Source of the DNA: Limnohabitans sp. G3-2
GTDB lineage: Bacteria > Pseudomonadota > Gammaproteobacteria > Burkholderiales > Burkholderiaceae_C
Assembly (NCBI RefSeq): GCF_002778275.1
Contig: NZ_NESG01000002.1
Coordinates: 124,001-188,000 of the forward strand
Reading direction: 5' to 3'
DNA length: 64,000 nt
Shown: piece after piece, positions 27,566-36,155 of the stretch
How the letters are laid out: the number at the start of each line of letters is the position of its first letter
Numbering within the stretch: the first letter of the stretch is position 1
Notes under the pieces: model-generated
Told to the model about the DNA's origin: nothing
Seen by the model: the letters and a program-made list of their open reading frames with translations, nothing else
Database searches by the model: none
Translations under genes and position numbers: made by a program

Positions 27566-29446
27566 TTAGTCGGCTTTCACCGCAGTGCCAGCCTCAGGCC
27601 GCCACACCGTGCCGATCGATACCGATTTGAGTTTTTTCTTGCCGCCGTACCAGAGGTTGACCAGCCCACGCGAGAAGAAGACCGCCGAGAACATGCTGGT
27701 CAAAATACCGATGCAGTGCACCACAGCAAAGCCGCGCACCGGGCCGGAGCCAAAAGCCAGCAAGGCCACGCCCGCGATCAGCGTCGTGATGTTGGAGTCA
27801 AAAATCGTGGCCCAAGCGCGGTCGTAGCCGGCGTGGATCGCCGCCTGTGGGCTGACCCCGTTGCGCAGCTCTTCACGCACACGCTCGTTGATCAGCACGT
27901 TCGAGTCAATCGCCATGCCCAGCGCCAGCGCCATCGCGGCCATGCCGGGCAGCGTCAGGGTGGCCTGCAGCATCGACAAAATCGCCACCAAGAACAACAG
28001 GTTCACGCCCAGCGCGATGCCGGAGAACAAACCGAACACAGCGTAGTAAATGGCCATGAAGGCCACGATCACCAGGAAACCCCAGGTCACGCTGTTGAAA
28101 CCTTTGGCAATGTTCTCCGCACCCAGGCTCGGGCCGATGGTGCGCTCTTCGATGATCTCCATCGGCGCGGCCAGCGAGCCCGCACGCAGCAGCAGCGCGG
28201 TGTCGTTGGCCTCGGCCGTGGTCATGCGGCCCGAAATCTGCACGCGTCCCCCGCCAATTTCGGCGCGGATCACGGGGGCGGTCACGACTTCGCCCTTGCC
28301 CTTTTCGAACAAGATGATGGCCATGCGCTTGCCCACGTTGTCGCGCGTCACATCCTTGAAGATGCGGGCGCCCTTGGCGTCGAGCGTCAGGTTGACCACG
28401 GGCTCCTGCGTCTGGCCGTCAAAACCCGGCTGGGCGTCGGTCAGGTTGTCGCCCGTGAGCACCACCTGTTTCTTGACGATCAAGGGGCGGCCATCGCGCT
28501 CCAAATAACGCTCAGCGCCAAAAGGCACGATGCCGCCCGCTTGCTCTGCGGCACGCGCTTCGGTGCTCTCGTCGACCATGCGCACTTCCAGGGTGGCGGT
28601 GCGGCCCAAAATGTCTTTGGCCTTGGCCGTGTCCTGCACGCCGGGCAACTGCACCACGATGCGGTCCAGACCCTGCTGCTGGATCACCGGCTCGGCCACG
28701 CCCAGCTCGTTGATCCGGTTGTGCAGCGTGGTGATGTTTTGCTTCAAAGCCTGCTCTTGCACTTTGCGTGCGGCTTCGGGTTTGATGCTGGCGGTCAGGC
28801 GGAACTCGCTGCCATCGGCGGCTTCTTGCGATTGCAAGTCGGCAAACTGCTCAGACAACACGCGTTTGGCGGCTTCGAGCTGTTTGGCATCGCGCAGACG
28901 AATCTCGATGCTTTGGCCATTGCGGCTGATGCCGCCATGGCGCACATCTTTCTCGCGCAGCAAGCTGCGCAGGTCACCCGTGATGGACTCCACCTTTTGC
29001 GTCAACGCCGCTTGCATGTCCACTTGCAGCATGAAGTGCACGCCACCGCGCAGGTCCAAACCCAAATACATGGGCGAGGCGTGCAATGCGGTCAACCAAG
29101 CCGGTGAACGCGACACCAAATTGAGTGCCACCACAAACTGTGGGTCTGCACCTTCGGGCGTCAGCGCCTTCTGGATGGCATCTTTGGCTTTCAGCTGCTC
29201 GTCGGTGCTTTGAAAGCGGGCCCGGATCGAGCCGCCCTCCAGCGATACCGTTTGGGCAGTCACCGCAGCGGTTTTGAGTGCGTCCTCGACCTTTTGCAGT
29301 GTCGAAGTGTCCACCTTGATGGTCGCCTTGCTCGAAGACACCTGCACCGCAGGGGCTTCACCAAAAAAGTTGGGCAGGGTGTAAACCACCCCCAGCAACA
29401 TGGCGATCACGAGGATCGCGTACTTCCATACCGGGTAACGGTTCAT
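27566..29446 (-). CDS. secD: Protein translocase subunit SecD
   Basis: A 626-aa inner-membrane protein with a large periplasmic part between helix 1 and helices 2-6. LDLRGGVHFML near residue 128, the GLGAENI segment and the ALGMAIDSNVLINERVREE stretch (quoted in part) are typical of SecD. It powers late steps of protein export together with SecF. The length is as expected for proteobacteria, and the start MNRYPVWKYA matches the normal N terminus. Located between yajC and secF. Confidence 0.96.
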   Translation of the reverse strand: MNRYPVWKYAILVIAMLLGVVYTLPNFFGEAPAVQVSSSKATIKVDTSTLQKVEDALKTAAVTAQTVSLEGGSIRARFQSTDEQLKAKDAIQKALTPEGADPQFVVALNLVSRSPAWLTALHASPMYLGLDLRGGVHFMLQVDMQAALTQKVESITGDLRSLLREKDVRHGGISRNGQSIEIRLRDAKQLEAAKRVLSEQFADLQSQEAADGSEFRLTASIKPEAARKVQEQALKQNITTLHNRINELGVAEPVIQQQGLDRIVVQLPGVQDTAKAKDILGRTATLEVRMVDESTEARAAEQAGGIVPFGAERYLERDGRPLIVKKQVVLTGDNLTDAQPGFDGQTQEPVVNLTLDAKGARIFKDVTRDNVGKRMAIILFEKGKGEVVTAPVIRAEIGGGRVQISGRMTTAEANDTALLLRAGSLAAPMEIIEERTIGPSLGAENIAKGFNSVTWGFLVIVAFMAIYYAVFGLFSGIALGVNLLFLVAILSMLQATLTLPGMAAMALALGMAIDSNVLINERVREELRNGVSPQAAIHAGYDRAWATIFDSNITTLIAGVALLAFGSGPVRGFAVVHCIGILTSMFSAVFFSRGLVNLWYGGKKKLKSVSIGTVWRPEAGTAVKAD

Positions 29447-29491
29447 AGTGACTCGCGTGCAGGGTGACGTACAGGGTGAAGAAGCGACAAC

Positions 29492-29824
29492 TTACTTGAT
29501 GGTGCCTTTGGGCAACACTTGCACCACAGCGCTGCGCTGCATTTGCACTTCCACACCCGTGGCCAATTCCACGCCGACATAGGCCTCACCCAACTTGCTG
29601 ACTTTGCCCAAGAAACCGCCGGCAGTCACGACTTCGTCGCCCTTGGCCAAGGCGTCGATCATGGCGCGGTGCTCTTTCTGCTTTTTCATCTGGGGACGAA
29701 TCATCACGAAGTACAACACCGCAAACATCAGCAACAAAGGCAGCATGCTCATCAGGGTGGACTGCATGTCGCCACCCGCAGCAGCGGCAGGAGCAGTTTG
29801 GGCAAAAGCGGAAGAAATGAACAT
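29492..29824 (-). CDS. yajC: Sec translocon accessory protein YajC
   Basis: A 110-aa protein with one membrane helix (LPLLLMFAVLYFVMIRPQ) and a small cytoplasmic domain (about 45-110) with the GDEVVTAGGFLGKV motif. It copurifies with SecDF. The start MFISSAFAQ is preceded by GGAG, and it was chosen over a Met 19 codons upstream, which has no ribosome binding site. First gene of yajC-secD-secF; diverges from the nitrile hydratase operon. Confidence 0.92.
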   Translation of the reverse strand: MFISSAFAQTAPAAAAGGDMQSTLMSMLPLLLMFAVLYFVMIRPQMKKQKEHRAMIDALAKGDEVVTAGGFLGKVSKLGEAYVGVELATGVEVQMQRSAVVQVLPKGTIK

Positions 29825-30022
29825 GAAAACTCCACAAAGGGGGATAAATCTGGACTTATCGGCGCACAAACTCTGTGCCACGCGAACGAAGCCGCCATTG
29901 TATGCGGCGCTATGATCTCTTTTGAAAGCCCTTTTCCAGTGAGGTTGACGCCCACAACAGGCCGCGACCCCACGCTCAAAACCTGGGCCCGCAGGCCTTG
30001 AACCACCCCATCAGGACACGCC

Positions 30023-30694
30023 ATGCACCCCGACGATTCAGCCGTGCACCCTGCTCATGACCCTGAGCACCACCACCACGACCATGCGCACAGCACTTTG
30101 GGCGAAATGGACCTGCGTGTGCGGGCGCTGGAAACCTTGCTGACACAGAAAGGGTATCTGGACCCCGCCGCCGTGGACCGCATCATCGAGACCTACGAGG
30201 TGCATGTCGGGCCCCACAACGGCGCCAAAGTGGTGGCACGCGCTTGGGCTGACCCGACTTTTCGGGACTGGCTTCTGCGAGACGCCACCGCCGCCATCGC
30301 CTCGATGGACTTCACCGGTCGCCAAGGCGAGCACATGGTGGCTGTGCCCAACACCCCCGACACGCACAACATGGTGGTCTGCACCCTGTGCAGCTGCTAC
30401 CCCTGGCCCGTGTTGGGCCTGCCCCCGGTTTGGTACAAAAGCGCCGCCTACCGCTCGCGCGCCGTGATCGAGCCGCGTGCCGTGCTGGCCGATTTCGGCG
30501 TCACCTTGCCCGAAGGGCAAAACATCCGCGTGTGGGACTCCACCGCCGAAGTGCGTTACCTGGTGCTGCCTGAGCGCCCCGCAGGCACCGAGGGCTGGAG
30601 CGAAGAACAACTGGCCCAGCTGGTCACCCGCGACGCCATGATTGGCACCGGTCTGCCCTTGAATCCCCCCTTGACACCCCAGGTGGCCCCATGA
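30023..30694 (+). CDS. nthA: Nitrile hydratase alpha subunit, cobalt type
   Basis: A 223-aa subunit that holds the metal site of nitrile hydratase, which hydrates nitriles to amides. The metal-binding motif [11 protein letters not shown] (around residues 118-128) has Thr and not Ser after the first Cys, the mark of cobalt-type enzymes; its second and third cysteines become oxidised in the active form. The N terminus has a histidine-rich stretch (residues 2-23), which is also common in this family and may help hold metal. The beta subunit follows with a 4-base overlap. It diverges from yajC. Confidence 0.93.
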   Translation: MHPDDSAVHPAHDPEHHHHDHAHSTLGEMDLRVRALETLLTQKGYLDPAAVDRIIETYEVHVGPHNGAKVVARAWADPTFRDWLLRDATAAIASMDFTGRQGEHMVAVPNTPDTHNMVVCTLCSCYPWPVLGLPPVWYKSAAYRSRAVIEPRAVLADFGVTLPEGQNIRVWDSTAEVRYLVLPERPAGTEGWSEEQLAQLVTRDAMIGTGLPLNPPLTPQVAP

Positions 30695-31380
30695 ACGGCG
30701 TGCACGACATGGGTGGCCTGCAAGGCTACGGCCCGGTTCAGATCGAGGCCAACGAGCCGCTGTTTCATGGCGCGTGGGAGCGCCGGGCGCTGGGCGTGAC
30801 CGTGGCCATGGGCGCCAGTGGCCTGTGGAACATCGACCTGGCCCGCTCGGCCCGCGAATCCCTGCCCCCTCTGGACTATGTGCGAGGCCCTTACTACGCC
30901 ATCTGGACCCAGGCCCTGCAAAAGCTGTTGATCGAGCGCGGCCTGATCACCGCCGAGGAACTGGCCCAAGGCCAAGCCCTCACGCCGCCCTTGCCTGGCG
31001 TGCGGGTGCTCAAAGCCGCTGAGGTCGACGCGGCGCTGGCCAAAGGCAGCCCGGCCAACCGGCCCAGCACGCAAGCGCCACGCTTTGCCGCAGGTCAACG
31101 CGTGCGGGCCCTGAACCTGAACCCCCAAGGCCACACCCGGCTGCCGCGCTATGTGCGGGGGCACGTCGGCACCGTGGTGCTGCACCACGGCAGCCACGTG
31201 TTGCCCGACCGGCATGTGAGCCAAATGCTGCCGCCTTTTGATGGCACGGCCGAGCACCTCTACACCGTGGTGTTTGACGCCGCCGAGCTGTGGGGCCCGC
31301 AAGCCGAAGCCGGGCACCAAGTGAGCGTGGACGCCTGGGATTCTTATTTGGAAGCAGTCCTGGAGACGGTGCCCGCATGA
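30691..31380 (+). CDS. nthB: Nitrile hydratase beta subunit
   Basis: A 229-aa partner of the alpha subunit. It begins [16 protein letters not shown], the nearly invariant start of beta subunits, and has an SH3-like C-terminal domain that covers the metal site (including YVRGHVGTV). Its start overlaps the alpha stop (ATGA, 30691-30694) and its stop overlaps the next gene (31377-31380), so all three are translated together. Length is normal for the family. Confidence 0.94.
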   Translation: MNGVHDMGGLQGYGPVQIEANEPLFHGAWERRALGVTVAMGASGLWNIDLARSARESLPPLDYVRGPYYAIWTQALQKLLIERGLITAEELAQGQALTPPLPGVRVLKAAEVDAALAKGSPANRPSTQAPRFAAGQRVRALNLNPQGHTRLPRYVRGHVGTVVLHHGSHVLPDRHVSQMLPPFDGTAEHLYTVVFDAAELWGPQAEAGHQVSVDAWDSYLEAVLETVPA

Positions 31381-31769
31381 CCCCCACCCTGAACGACTTG
31401 GCAAAGGCCTGTGGCAACGGCTTCCCCATGCCCCCCACGGCCAACAACGGTGCCGTTTTTGAAGAACCGTGGCAGGCACACGCCTTTGCCATGACTTTGC
31501 AGCTGCACGACAAAGGCGTCTTCACCTGGCCGCAGTGGGCCGATGCCCTGACGCGCGAAATCCGTGCGGGCCAAACGCGCGGCGAAGCCGACGATGGCAG
31601 CCTGTACTACACCCACTGGCTCAACGCGCTGGAGCAATTGGTGATCGCACGCCAACTGGGCACCCCCGAGCAAATCCACGCGCTGGAACACGCCTGGGCC
31701 GACGCTGCCGAGCGCACCCCGCACGGCCAGCCCATCGTGCTGGAAGTCACAGAAAGAGGCTCCGTTTGA
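31377..31769 (+). CDS. Nitrile hydratase accessory/activator protein (P14K-like)
   Basis: A 130-aa protein resembling the N-terminal part of the beta subunit (FEEPWQAHAFAMTL and the later YYTHWLNALEQL match beta-like helices). Such short beta-like proteins (P14K, NhlE) bring cobalt into the alpha subunit by forming an alpha-accessory complex that then swaps with beta. The position directly after nthB with ATGA overlap supports that role. The start MTPTLND is fixed by this overlap. It lacks the C-terminal SH3-like domain of a real beta subunit. Confidence 0.87.
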   Translation: MTPTLNDLAKACGNGFPMPPTANNGAVFEEPWQAHAFAMTLQLHDKGVFTWPQWADALTREIRAGQTRGEADDGSLYYTHWLNALEQLVIARQLGTPEQIHALEHAWADAAERTPHGQPIVLEVTERGSV

Positions 31770-32629
31770 ACCTGCGTTTGTGGGCCATGTTGGCCTTGGT
31801 CAGCAGCTTGATTTCTTTGGCGATCGGCACCTCTTTTGCCAAAAGCCTGTTCCCCGCCTTGGGGCCTGAGGGCACCACCGCTTACCGTCTGGTCTTTGCC
31901 ACCGTGATGCTGATGGCGGTGTTTCGCCCCTGGCGTCGCCGCTGGACGTGGGCCGATGCGCTGCCGCTGGGCTTGTATGGCGTGACGCTGGGCATCATGA
32001 ACTTGCTGTTTTACAGCGCCATCAAAACCATCCCCTTTGGCGTGGCGATCGCCATCGAGTTCACCGGGCCGCTGGCGGTGGCGGTGTGGACTTCGAAAAA
32101 AGCCAGTGACTGGCTGTGGGTGGCCATGGCCGCTTTGGGCCTGGGCTTGCTCTTGCCTTTGCCTGGCGCAGACGCCGCTGCGGCACTCGACCCGCGCGGC
32201 ATGGCTTTCGCCTTGGCAGCGGGCGTTTGCTGGGCGCTGTACATCGTGTTTGGTCACCGCGTGGCCAAGCGCTACGGCAGCATGGCCACCCCGCTGGGCA
32301 TGCTGGCCGCCGCCTTGGTGGTGGCCCCCATTGGCATTGCACACGCAGGCAGCACCTTGCTCGACCCGCAATGGCTGGCCGCAGGTCTGGCCGTGGCGCT
32401 GTTGTCGAGTGCCGTGCCTTATGCACTCGAGATGTTCGCGCTCAAGCACTTGCCCCAAAACACCTTCAGCATTTTGCTCAGCCTGGAGCCGGCCGTGGGT
32501 GCCTTGGCCGGTTGGTGGGTGTTGGCCGAAAACTTGACGCTTTTTCAGGGGCTGGCCATTGCCATGGTGATGGCCGCATCCATGGGCACCGCCTGGTCGG
32601 CGGGGCGTTCCAATTCCGGCTCGGCTTAG
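31766..32629 (+). CDS. RhtA-like EamA exporter
   Basis: A 287-aa membrane protein with about ten helices. TSFAKSLFPALGPEGTTAYR near the N terminus is close to RhtA, the E. coli threonine/homoserine exporter. I use the TTG at 31766 as start because it overlaps the stop of the accessory gene, has AGAGG about 8 bases upstream and restores a full first helix; the ATG at 31787 would remove seven residues. The tight link to nitrile hydratase suggests a part in moving the amide, acid or related amino compound, but this is inference. Unrelated cotranscription is possible. Confidence 0.82.
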   Translation: MNLRLWAMLALVSSLISLAIGTSFAKSLFPALGPEGTTAYRLVFATVMLMAVFRPWRRRWTWADALPLGLYGVTLGIMNLLFYSAIKTIPFGVAIAIEFTGPLAVAVWTSKKASDWLWVAMAALGLGLLLPLPGADAAAALDPRGMAFALAAGVCWALYIVFGHRVAKRYGSMATPLGMLAAALVVAPIGIAHAGSTLLDPQWLAAGLAVALLSSAVPYALEMFALKHLPQNTFSILLSLEPAVGALAGWWVLAENLTLFQGLAIAMVMAASMGTAWSAGRSNSGSA

Positions 32630-32657
32630 GCCGGCGCCGCTTGGTGCGCGGCGGCCC

Positions 32658-33881
32658 TTATTTGGCTTTGGGCTCTGGCGGTTTGGCCTCGGGGGCAGCG
32701 GGTGGCGGCGGCTTGGCTTCTTCGGCCTTGGCCTCGGCCTTCACTTCTGGCTTGGCCTCTGACTTCACTTCTGCCTTCACCTCGGGCTTGGCTTCGGACT
32801 TGCCATCTGACTTGGCATCACCTTTCGCATCGGCTTTCTCATCTGACTTCCCATCCGCCTTGGGGTCGCTCTTGAGTTTTTCCAGCTGCTTGAGCAACCA
32901 GCTGCGCTTTTCCAGGCGCTCTTGTTCCCGGCGTTCCAATTCCTGCAAGCGCCTGGCGTGGTCGGCCTCGGCTTTGGCTTTGCGCTCGCGGGCTTGGGCG
33001 GCAATGGCTTCTTTGGCCAATTGCTCTTCGCGCTCTCTGGCCTCTAACTCCGCCTTCAGCTTGGCTTGCTCTTGGGCCAATTGCTGGTCCTTGAGGGCTT
33101 GCTCCTGTTTTTGGCGCGCCACTTTGGCCCCAGAGGTTTCCCTCACGCCCGTGCCCCACGGCTGATTGTCCAGCTGGCGGCGAATGGCGGCTTCGGCCGT
33201 GATGGGCCGGGTTTTGCCGTTTTCCGTCACGGTGTAAAAGCCCTCACAGCGGGTTTTCACGCCCGACAGCACACACGGGAAACTGGTGGGGTTTTGCTCG
33301 CCCCACGCTTTTTTCTGCGCCAAGAAGGCATCGCACTGCCCCATGGCCCGCTGGATTTTCCAATCCTCGGGGCTGGATTCTTGGGCATTCACGTCAAACC
33401 ACTCGTAGCGTACCCGGTCCATTTGCAGCGCCGTGCGCACGCACTCGGCCTTGGCCGGCCCCATGGCGGCAAAACCACTGAGCCACGCGGCCCGCAAGGC
33501 CACGTTGTCGTCCACCACCTGAAACTGCGTGCGGCCCTGGGTCGGGCAGGCATTGACAATGTCATCGTTGACGCGCTTGGACTTGCCGCGCCAAGTGACG
33601 GTGACGGACTCCACATCCAGAGGTGTGACGTCGATGCGGGCCTCAAAGTGAGGGGCGCGCACCTCGCGCTCCAAAGTGGCTTGGCCCTGGATTGAAATCT
33701 CCAGATTGCAATGCTGCTCGGCGTTTTGCACCCGCGCCGCCACCACCACCGCATTGGACTTCTCGGCCAACAAACGGTATTGCCCTGCCTGCGCCCACCC
33801 CCCAAAAACCAGGCCAACCGACAACAGGATGGCCCAGCCCAAGGCTTTCGGAGTGCAGCGGAAAGTGGAATGTGTATGCAT
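32658..33881 (-). CDS. Secreted coiled-coil protein with Lys/Glu/Ala-rich tail, unknown function
   Basis: I do not recognise a family. The 407-aa protein has an N-terminal signal peptide (about 1-31, ending GGWAQA), a region of about 200 residues with six or so cysteines that could form disulfides, a long charged helix (about 255-340, repeated QEQ/REREEQ pattern, coiled-coil-like) and a C-terminal low-complexity tail of Lys-Glu-Ala-Pro repeats (KSEAKPEVKAE-like) ending in a proline stretch. The start MHTHST was chosen to give a normal signal peptide. It stands between the convergent exporter gene and the upstream enoyl-CoA hydratase gene. Probably periplasmic or envelope-associated. Confidence 0.7.
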   Translation of the reverse strand: MHTHSTFRCTPKALGWAILLSVGLVFGGWAQAGQYRLLAEKSNAVVVAARVQNAEQHCNLEISIQGQATLEREVRAPHFEARIDVTPLDVESVTVTWRGKSKRVNDDIVNACPTQGRTQFQVVDDNVALRAAWLSGFAAMGPAKAECVRTALQMDRVRYEWFDVNAQESSPEDWKIQRAMGQCDAFLAQKKAWGEQNPTSFPCVLSGVKTRCEGFYTVTENGKTRPITAEAAIRRQLDNQPWGTGVRETSGAKVARQKQEQALKDQQLAQEQAKLKAELEAREREEQLAKEAIAAQARERKAKAEADHARRLQELERREQERLEKRSWLLKQLEKLKSDPKADGKSDEKADAKGDAKSDGKSEAKPEVKAEVKSEAKPEVKAEAKAEEAKPPPPAAPEAKPPEPKAK

Positions 33882-33927
33882 GACAGAGATGAATCGGCTC
33901 GAAATGCAGATTCTTGATGGCCCCCGC

Positions 33928-34716
33928 TCAACGTCCCACAAAAACGGGCGCACGCCGCTCTGCAAACGCCGCACGCCCTTCCGCAAAGTCGGCGCTGCGG
34001 CTGCTCAGGTGTTCGCGCTCGCGCAGTCGGTTTTCGTCCATGGCGCCGGCCGCGATCTCGTTCAATGATTTTTTGGTGTCTTGCACGGCCAAGGGCGCCA
34101 AAGCCAGGATGTCTTGCAACAAGGCGTGCTGCGTCTGCGCCCATTCCTCTGGCCCCACCAGGGCCTCGAACAAGCCCAGTGCATCGAGTTGCTGGGCCGT
34201 GAAGGGCCGCGCCGTTAAAAACGCCCGTTTGGCCGCCGCCAAACCAAAGCGACTCACATAACGCTGCAAACCACTGGGGTAGTAATGCAAGCCCAGCGCC
34301 GTGGCGGGCATGCGCCACTCGATGCCTTGCAGACCGATGCGCAGGTCGCAGGCCAACACCACATCGGTGGCGCCGCCGTACACGCTGCCGTTCAAGGCGC
34401 ACAGAGTCACCGGGCGCAGCTGGGCCAAGGTATTGGGGATTTCTTCAAAGAAAGTGGCGCCATGGCCCGGTTCGTCAAACCCGCCGATGTCGTAGCCCGC
34501 ACAAAAAACAGGCTTGGGCTGGCCCGCCGTGTTGGCGGTCAGCACCAGCACGCGCACATCCGGGTGGTGCTCGATGGTTTCAAAGTGCGCCAGCAAGGTC
34601 TTGAGGTCGCCGTTTTCCAGGCGGTTGCGCTGGGCGGGGCGGTTCAGGGTGACCGTGGCCACGCCGCCTTCGATCTGCAAAACAGGGGCTGAGGCTTGCG
34701 CCAAGACAGATGACAT
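33928..34716 (-). CDS. Enoyl-CoA hydratase/isomerase family protein
   Basis: A 262-aa crotonase-fold protein. The oxyanion-hole segments CAGYDIGGF (near 71) and GSVYGGATDVVLACDLRI (near 108) are recognisable. A catalytic Glu at the usual hydratase position is not obvious: the equivalent segment reads GIEWRMPATALGL, so this may be an isomerase, a hydrolase or a catalytically altered member. The start is MSSVLAQ; the upstream Met adds six residues. It lies downstream of the phasin gene, separated by a terminator. Confidence 0.82.
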   Translation of the reverse strand: MSSVLAQASAPVLQIEGGVATVTLNRPAQRNRLENGDLKTLLAHFETIEHHPDVRVLVLTANTAGQPKPVFCAGYDIGGFDEPGHGATFFEEIPNTLAQLRPVTLCALNGSVYGGATDVVLACDLRIGLQGIEWRMPATALGLHYYPSGLQRYVSRFGLAAAKRAFLTARPFTAQQLDALGLFEALVGPEEWAQTQHALLQDILALAPLAVQDTKKSLNEIAAGAMDENRLREREHLSSRSADFAEGRAAFAERRAPVFVGR

Positions 34717-34732
34717 GTGTGGAATCCAAAAC

Positions 34733-34756
34733 AAAAAGGGTGCCCGAAGACACCCT
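34733..34756 (-). terminator. Rho-independent terminator downstream of the phasin gene
   Basis: On the minus strand the stem GGGTG/CACCC (34738-34742 and 34751-34755) with a short loop is followed by TTTTTGTTTT. A second hairpin, GGTCCC-GTTC-GGGACC at 34771-34786, lies just before it without a T-run. Confidence 0.75.
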
Positions 34757-34804
34757 GATTGTAGAAAGCTGGTCCCGTTCGGGACCGGCTCATGGCGGCG
34801 AAGC

Positions 34805-35362
34805 TCAGGCCTTGGCTTTGGCCTTGGACATGGCGGACTTCACCGAAGCTTCGGCTTGGGCGGTCGCGGCTTTGAGGTTGGACTCGGCGGTCTCAGCAGC
34901 TTGCTTGGCCACTTTTTTCAGGGTCTCAGCGGCTGTTTGGCCTGCTTCGAAAGCTGTTTTGATCACGGCCACAGCAGCGTCAGAACCTGCTGGTGCGTTT
35001 TTCAGGCTGTTTTCGACCAAGCTTTTGACCGCTTGCTCGGACTCGGCCATTTTGCCTTCGGCAGCTTTGGTGAACACGGCGCTGGTGCTGTTGGCGATGT
35101 CAGCCAAGTGACGGCCGTAAGACACCGACTTTTCGAAGGCAGGCTGCACCAACGCGGCTTGCACAGCCATCAGGTCTTGAGGGGACTTGGCACCCATCAG
35201 GGCTTGCATGTTGGCGAAAGACTCGCCCACAGCGGCTTTGCCAGCGGCCATGTTCAGCTCAACCAGACGCTCGAAACCGGCAAATGCGGTTTGCGACAGG
35301 TCAGCAGCTGCGGACAGGTTGGCTTTTTGGGTGGCGGCGAATTGGTCAGCGTTGAAGTTCAT
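34805..35362 (-). CDS. phaP: Phasin (PHB granule-associated protein)
   Basis: A 185-aa helical protein, rich in Ala, Lys, Glu and Gln, without Cys or Trp. It matches the phasin family: MNFNADQFAATQKANL at the start, an extended amphipathic helix (FAGFERLVELNMAAGK), FEKSVSYGRHLADIA, and an Ala/Lys-rich tail. Phasins coat polyhydroxybutyrate granules and control their size, so the organism probably stores PHB. AAGGA lies about 8 bases upstream of the start. No PHB synthase is in the window. Confidence 0.88.
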   Translation of the reverse strand: MNFNADQFAATQKANLSAAADLSQTAFAGFERLVELNMAAGKAAVGESFANMQALMGAKSPQDLMAVQAALVQPAFEKSVSYGRHLADIANSTSAVFTKAAEGKMAESEQAVKSLVENSLKNAPAGSDAAVAVIKTAFEAGQTAAETLKKVAKQAAETAESNLKAATAQAEASVKSAMSKAKAKA

Positions 35363-35529
35363 GGTGTGTTCCTTGGAGAGGTTTTGTTGCAATGCAGCAA
35401 TTTGAACAGCATGCCGGACCACAAGCAAGGGAAAACCCGCACTTTAGAGTCAACTCTCCAATTGGGACCGAGGGCACCAACTCACTACACTTGCCGCAAA
35501 GGCCATCTCGGCCAAGACCCACTGGATTT

Positions 35530-36129
35530 ATGGAATTTCTCAGTCTGCTGTTTTTATTGGCCACGGGCATCCACTGGCTCAACACCCGGGGCCAGCGCCA
35601 GCGCACCGCCCTGTTGGCCGAGCAATTGCGTCCCTACCAGATAGGGAAACGCATGGAACAACTGACCAGTGCCTACATGCGGGCGCTGGGTGAATCCGAC
35701 CCCGAGCGGCAACAGCAGATCTTGGAACTGCAAGAGCAGGCCGAAAAGCAACTGGCCCACGAGTTCCAAAACCTGGCGCGGGAATTTGCCAAACTCAGCG
35801 CCCCACCCACGCGGGGCTTCAAGCTGGCGATGCCCTATATTGACCAGCTCTCGCCCCGATTCACATTCGACATGCGCCGCCTGCTGGCGGTGCACGCGCA
35901 AGGCATTGAGCGCGCGGTGAACAACCTGCATGGGCTGCCCCCCAAAGAGCGCTCATTCCAGATGATGGGCGAGATGTTTTTGATGCAGCACAGCTGCCAC
36001 TGGTTTTGCAAATCCAAAACCATCGCCTCGGCCCGCATGCTGGCCCAGCACCAGACGCGCTACGAGCAAGCGCTCGATGCGGTCAGCCCCGAAACCCGAG
36101 AGGCTTATTGGGAAGTGGTGCAGGGCTGA
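35530..36129 (+). CDS. Conserved-looking membrane-anchored protein, unknown function
   Basis: I do not recognise a family. The 199-aa protein has an N-terminal hydrophobic segment (about 1-17, MEFLSLLFLLATGIHWL) that would anchor it to the membrane, followed by a long predicted helical region (about 45-90, EQLRPYQIG then QQQILELQEQAEKQLAHEF) and a compact C-terminal half containing MQHSCHWFCKSKT. It could be a peripheral scaffolding protein. The start is at the first Met of the hydrophobic segment. It stands alone between the divergent phasin gene and the convergent dehydrogenase E1 gene. Confidence 0.65.
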   Translation: MEFLSLLFLLATGIHWLNTRGQRQRTALLAEQLRPYQIGKRMEQLTSAYMRALGESDPERQQQILELQEQAEKQLAHEFQNLAREFAKLSAPPTRGFKLAMPYIDQLSPRFTFDMRRLLAVHAQGIERAVNNLHGLPPKERSFQMMGEMFLMQHSCHWFCKSKTIASARMLAQHQTRYEQALDAVSPETREAYWEVVQG

Positions 36130-36155
36130 GGCCTGCACGCACCCAAGCTCACCCC

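Noticed and set aside
27368..29107. Plus-strand frame of about 580 codons opposite secD
   Set aside because: Shadow of secD; rich in His, Gln and Arg without any family motif.
30023..30091. Histidine-rich start of the nitrile hydratase alpha subunit as an unusual metal trap
   Set aside because: Histidine-rich N termini are common in cobalt-type alpha subunits, so it is not special here.
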